The position numbers were made by a program, and so were the translations under genes. Positions 61,569 to 64,000 of a DNA stretch of 64,000 bases are shown piece after piece; position 1 is the first letter of the stretch, and each line of letters starts with the position of its first letter. The notes beneath the pieces are model-generated. The model had not been told where the DNA came from. It made no database searches and saw only the letters and a list, made by a program, of their open reading frames with translations. This stretch comes from Cohnella sp. SGD-V74 (GTDB lineage: Bacteria; Bacillota; Bacilli; Paenibacillales; Paenibacillaceae): positions 434,001 through 498,000 of the forward strand of contig NZ_PVYW01000002.1 of the NCBI RefSeq assembly GCF_003001675.1, in the 5' to 3' direction.

Positions 61569-62633
61569 TTAAACTTGTTTAATGAAATTGTTAAAATGTT
61601 CTGCAACCGAATTCCGCTCCACCATCTCTGTGGCGATATACAGCGTCTCCGGCCGCTCCTCCGGATGCTCCATTCTGCGCAGCAGCAACTCGACGGCGCG
61701 CTTGCCGATCGTCGTCTTGCCGGCGTCCACGCTCGTCAAGGACGGCGTCACCCATTCGCAGCGTTCGACGTTGTCGAAGCCGACGACGGACACGTCCTGC
61801 GGACAGCGCAGCCCCAGCTCGGCCAGCCGCTCCAGCGCCGCGAAAGCGATCGAATCGTTGGCGCAGACGACCGCGGTGACGTCCCCCTTCAGCGCCGCGG
61901 CGAACTCCTCGCCCGGCAGGGTCAACCATTGGTCCTCGAGCAGCGCCGAATCGACGAAGGAGAGCGAGGGAGCTTCGGTCCCGTCTTGCGGCTCGAACTG
62001 AGCCACGGCCCGCTCCGCCCCGCGCTTGCGTTCCGCGAAGCTGTACGAGAAGCCGGGATCGCCCGCGAACAGCAGCTTGCGATGTCCTTTCTGCAGCAGG
62101 AGGGAAGCAGCCTCATAGCCGCCTCGGTAATTGTCGGCAAGCACGTGATCCAGCTTCAGTCCGTCCGCCATGACATCCGCCAGCACGACGGGAATGCCTG
62201 TCGCCAGCACTTCCGCAATGTAGCCGACGGGGACGCGGCCCATGACGATCGCGCCATCGACCTTGCGGTCCGTTATGCAGCTCGGCAGGCCGCTCTTCAC
62301 CGGTTCGTCCGTCGCGATGCAGCCCAGCACGAGACTGAACGCCGAGCGATGAAGCTCCTCCTCCGTCCCGCCAACGACCTTGCCCCAGAACTCGGCGTCC
62401 CTGAGATGCGCGCGCGGCATCAGCACCGCCACGTTGCCCGTGCGCGAAGAAGGAACTGCCGCAGCGGAAGAGTTGATCGGATACCCCAGCTCCATCGCCG
62501 TCAGTCTCACCTGTTCCTTCGTCCTGTCGCTGACCTGCGCGTCGCCGGCCAGCGCTCTGGACACCAGCGATTTCGATATGCCTAATTTGTCAGCGATATG
62601 CTGCATCGTCGGCTTTTTTCTTGATCCGTTCAC
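61569..62633 (-). CDS. LacI-family transcriptional regulator
   Basis: A 354-residue repressor-type protein. A GTG start at 62633 fits the family's N-terminus: the helix-turn-helix KKPTMQHIADKLGISKSLVS begins at about residue 6. The periplasmic-binding-like ligand domain follows (TGNVAVLMPRAHLRDAEFWG, VVGFDNVERCEWVTPSLTSV). GGAAGGAGAC lies 13 or more bases upstream, a long spacing. It is 71 bp upstream of the beta-mannosidase gene, which it probably controls. Members of the family bind palindromes with a central CG, so it is an alternative candidate for the cluster 3 motif. Confidence 0.88.
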   Translation of the reverse strand: MNGSRKKPTMQHIADKLGISKSLVSRALAGDAQVSDRTKEQVRLTAMELGYPINSSAAAVPSSRTGNVAVLMPRAHLRDAEFWGKVVGGTEEELHRSAFSLVLGCIATDEPVKSGLPSCITDRKVDGAIVMGRVPVGYIAEVLATGIPVVLADVMADGLKLDHVLADNYRGGYEAASLLLQKGHRKLLFAGDPGFSYSFAERKRGAERAVAQFEPQDGTEAPSLSFVDSALLEDQWLTLPGEEFAAALKGDVTAVVCANDSIAFAALERLAELGLRCPQDVSVVGFDNVERCEWVTPSLTSVDAGKTTIGKRAVELLLRRMEHPEERPETLYIATEMVERNSVAEHFNNFIKQV

Positions 62634-62729
62634 CTTCGCGTCTTGTCTCCTTCCGCTGAAAACTTCCGCCCGGGCGGAAGCGGCAAGGGATGCCGCCCTT
62701 CCCGGGAGCATCCCTGCTGGTCGCAAGCC

Positions 62730-63137
62730 TTAAATAGGGTCGGGCAAGGTTGGCTGCACCCGGCCTTGCGCCTGCTGCATGACGTGCCAAGCTTCGTGAG
62801 GCGTATGCTGTTCCTGGCCGGAGGCGACGTGAATATCGCTCCCTTGCGCGTACGCATGGGCGTTAAGCTGCGCCGGTTTGTCGGAATTGTAGTGGACTTT
62901 CACGTCGTCCATCGAATAGCCGGACAAATTCTCCATCCCGCTCCTCAAGTTGTCCGGAAGCCCCGAGGCCTCCTGTTCCATCATGCCCATCGTCGCTTGA
63001 TTGCCGACCGACGCCTGCATCGCCAGTATCCGGTCTGCCTGCATGCCATGCGACGGGGAAGCGTTCCGCCCCGCGTTCCCTTGCGCGCGCCCGCCGCCCG
63101 CCGTCGACTTTGTCCCCTGAAAACGCCTCGCCGCCAT
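62730..63137 (-). CDS. Orphan DUF4157 (eCIS-core type) protein
   Basis: A 135-residue protein. Residues about 60-125 match the DUF4157 pattern (LPDNLRSGMENLSGYSMDDV, VHYNSDKPAQLNAHAYAQGS, DIHVASGQEQHTP) and contain the zinc-type motif HEAWH at about 114-118. In other genomes the domain often leads large toxins loaded into extracellular contractile injection systems. Here the protein ends 17 residues after the motif, with no toxin domain and no injection-system genes nearby. The N-terminal 40 residues are Gly/Ala/Arg-rich and probably disordered. The ribosome site is weak. Confidence 0.7.
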   Translation of the reverse strand: MAARRFQGTKSTAGGGRAQGNAGRNASPSHGMQADRILAMQASVGNQATMGMMEQEASGLPDNLRSGMENLSGYSMDDVKVHYNSDKPAQLNAHAYAQGSDIHVASGQEQHTPHEAWHVMQQAQGRVQPTLPDPI

Positions 63138-63155
63138 TGCTCATCCGCCCTTTAA

Positions 63156-63722
63156 TCAGACTCGAAACAATCCGTACCCGTTTAACGGAACGACAGGCGT
63201 CCTATCGATCGCCAGCCCGTCCATGCTGCCGTGAAGCGCGACGTCCACGAGCCACTTCGTGAAGGGCGCCACGTTCATCGTCTCCATCTCCTCCAAGCTG
63301 TAGAACCCTGCGGCGTCGACCTCCGCCTGATCCGGGACCGGCTCTCCGCCGACGTAGTCCAACTCGAAAGCGATATACACATTATGTATGCTTCTCGGCT
63401 GATCGCGCAGCGCGATGATGCCTTTCACCGCGGCGTCAATGCCGCTCTCCTCTTTGACTTACCGGACGATCGTCTCCTCGATCGGCTCGAGCTGTTCGAT
63501 ATAGCCGCCCGGATTCGTCCAATAGCCCTTCCCGGGATCTTGCGCCCGGCGGACGAGCAGCACCTTGTCTTCCTTCACGACAAGCGCGCCCACGCCGATG
63601 CTGTAATTGCCCCAATGGACGAAGCTGCACTGCGTGCAGGCCCTTCTCGGCGTTCCGTCCACGTCTCTCGTCTCCATTTTGCCGCCGCATGCCGAACAAT
63701 AATTGATTTCCACCGATGTCAC
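63156..63722 (-). pseudogene. Nudix hydrolase interrupted by one stop codon in the Nudix box
   Basis: A GTG-started frame from 63722 (or 63713) has an N-terminal zinc ribbon (CSACG...CTQC), YSIGVGALVVKEDKVLLVRR, and the Nudix box GGYIEQLEPIEETIVR, then TAA at 63459-63461, then VKEESGIDAAVKGII in the same frame to 63156. Replacing TAA by GAA restores the REVKEESG Nudix box, so a single base change (G to T) has removed a catalytic Glu codon. The two halves together have normal length (about 188 residues). It is a fresh pseudogene or a sequencing error. Confidence 0.85.
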
Positions 63723-63780
63723 CTGCTCTGTTCGCCGTTAAACTCGCTACTCTCAGTTATACTCCTGCGGACCGAATCAG

Positions 63781-63827
63781 GCAAGGGGCATATCTCTTCC
63801 CGTCCAGCGGGAAGAGATATGCCCCTT
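63781..63827. terminator. Perfect 21-bp hairpin between the GH38-like gene and the Nudix pseudogene
   Basis: CAAGGGGCATATCTCTTCCC plus one G (63781-63801) is fully complementary to 63807-63827 around a TCCAG loop. It follows the minus-strand stop codon at 63836 by 8 bases. There is no U-run, so it may act by stability alone. Confidence 0.6.
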
Positions 63828-63835
63828 GTACGCCT

Positions 63836-64000
63836 CTATTTCCGGAAGCGCAACGTTTTGACCTCGAAAGGCTTGAACGACAAGACGACTTTGGTCGCTC
63901 CGGCCGCGGCTTCCACGGGCAATTCCGCATAAACCTCGTCTTCGAGCATGTTCGTCTCCCGGGCCTCCGAGACGGCTGCGCCGATCGTGACGGAGCAGCG
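63836..64000 (-). CDS. C-terminal end of a GH38-like alpha-mannosidase (partial)
   Basis: Only the last 54 codons are present. The translation includes VSEARETNMLEDEVYAELPV and ends LSFKPFEVKTLRFRK. The phrase NMLE and the final FKPFEVKT are typical of the C-terminal beta domain of GH38 alpha-mannosidases. The catalytic part lies outside the window. If correct, the locus carries both alpha- and beta-mannosidase. Confidence 0.6.
   Translation of the reverse strand, partial: RCSVTIGAAVSEARETNMLEDEVYAELPVEAAAGATKVVLSFKPFEVKTLRFRK

Overview
The window looks like a carbohydrate-utilisation region from a Paenibacillaceae genome (Paenibacillus/Cohnella type). The reasons are GC-rich coding DNA, an S-layer-homology (SLH) anchored wall protein, three YesM/YesN-type two-component systems with AraC-type response regulators, three CUT1 sugar ABC importers that lack their own ATPase, and many secreted or cytoplasmic glycan-active enzymes. 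No rRNA or tRNA gene and no CRISPR array was seen.

Layout. 1-2374: start of a secreted DUF5060/clan-A glycoside hydrolase (runs off the left edge). 2375-3700: transposase relic. 3704-10004: SLH/beta-helix/fibronectin wall protein and a MalT-like LuxR regulator. 10362-23842 (minus): cluster 1, with a beta-helix protein, an unassigned toroid enzyme, a GH105 hydrolase, a sensor kinase/regulator pair, a binding protein and two permeases. 23970-28616: two AraC regulators with divergent partners (an oxidoreductase plus sugar isomerase operon, and a PhyH dioxygenase). 28613-39013 (minus): cluster 2, with kinase/regulator, binding protein, two permeases, an unassigned toroid enzyme and a DUF4185 (GH183-like) secreted protein. 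39134-39453: short interspersed repeats. 39617-57649: cluster 3, with GH42, an alpha/beta hydrolase, a large beta-helix protein, a foldase-like protein, a plus-strand regulator/kinase pair, a kinase-less Cache protein, an 800-bp minisatellite, a binding protein and two permeases. 57755-64000: serine hydrolase, GH2 beta-mannosidase, LacI regulator, orphan DUF4157 protein, Nudix pseudogene, and the end of a GH38-like alpha-mannosidase.

How it works together (inference). Secreted beta-helix and GH proteins would cut a polysaccharide. Three lipoprotein/permease sets import oligosaccharides, presumably using a shared MsmX-type ATPase encoded elsewhere. Cytoplasmic GH105, GH42, GH2 and GH38 enzymes finish degradation. 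Each importer is paired with its own membrane sensor kinase and AraC-type regulator.

The most interesting signals are regulatory. In cluster 3 four promoters (possibly five) share a 15-bp near-palindrome, GCAAACC-N-TTTCGCA, placed 30-35 bp upstream of a -10 box and surrounding the regulator gene at 49123. In clusters 1 and 2 the binding-protein promoters each carry direct repeats 21 or 23 bp apart whose proximal copy lies exactly 31 bp upstream of the -10. CcpA (cre)-like sites, long structured leaders, a hairpin covering a ribosome-binding site, and a palindromic terminator that encodes the same C-terminal residues on both strands add further control features.
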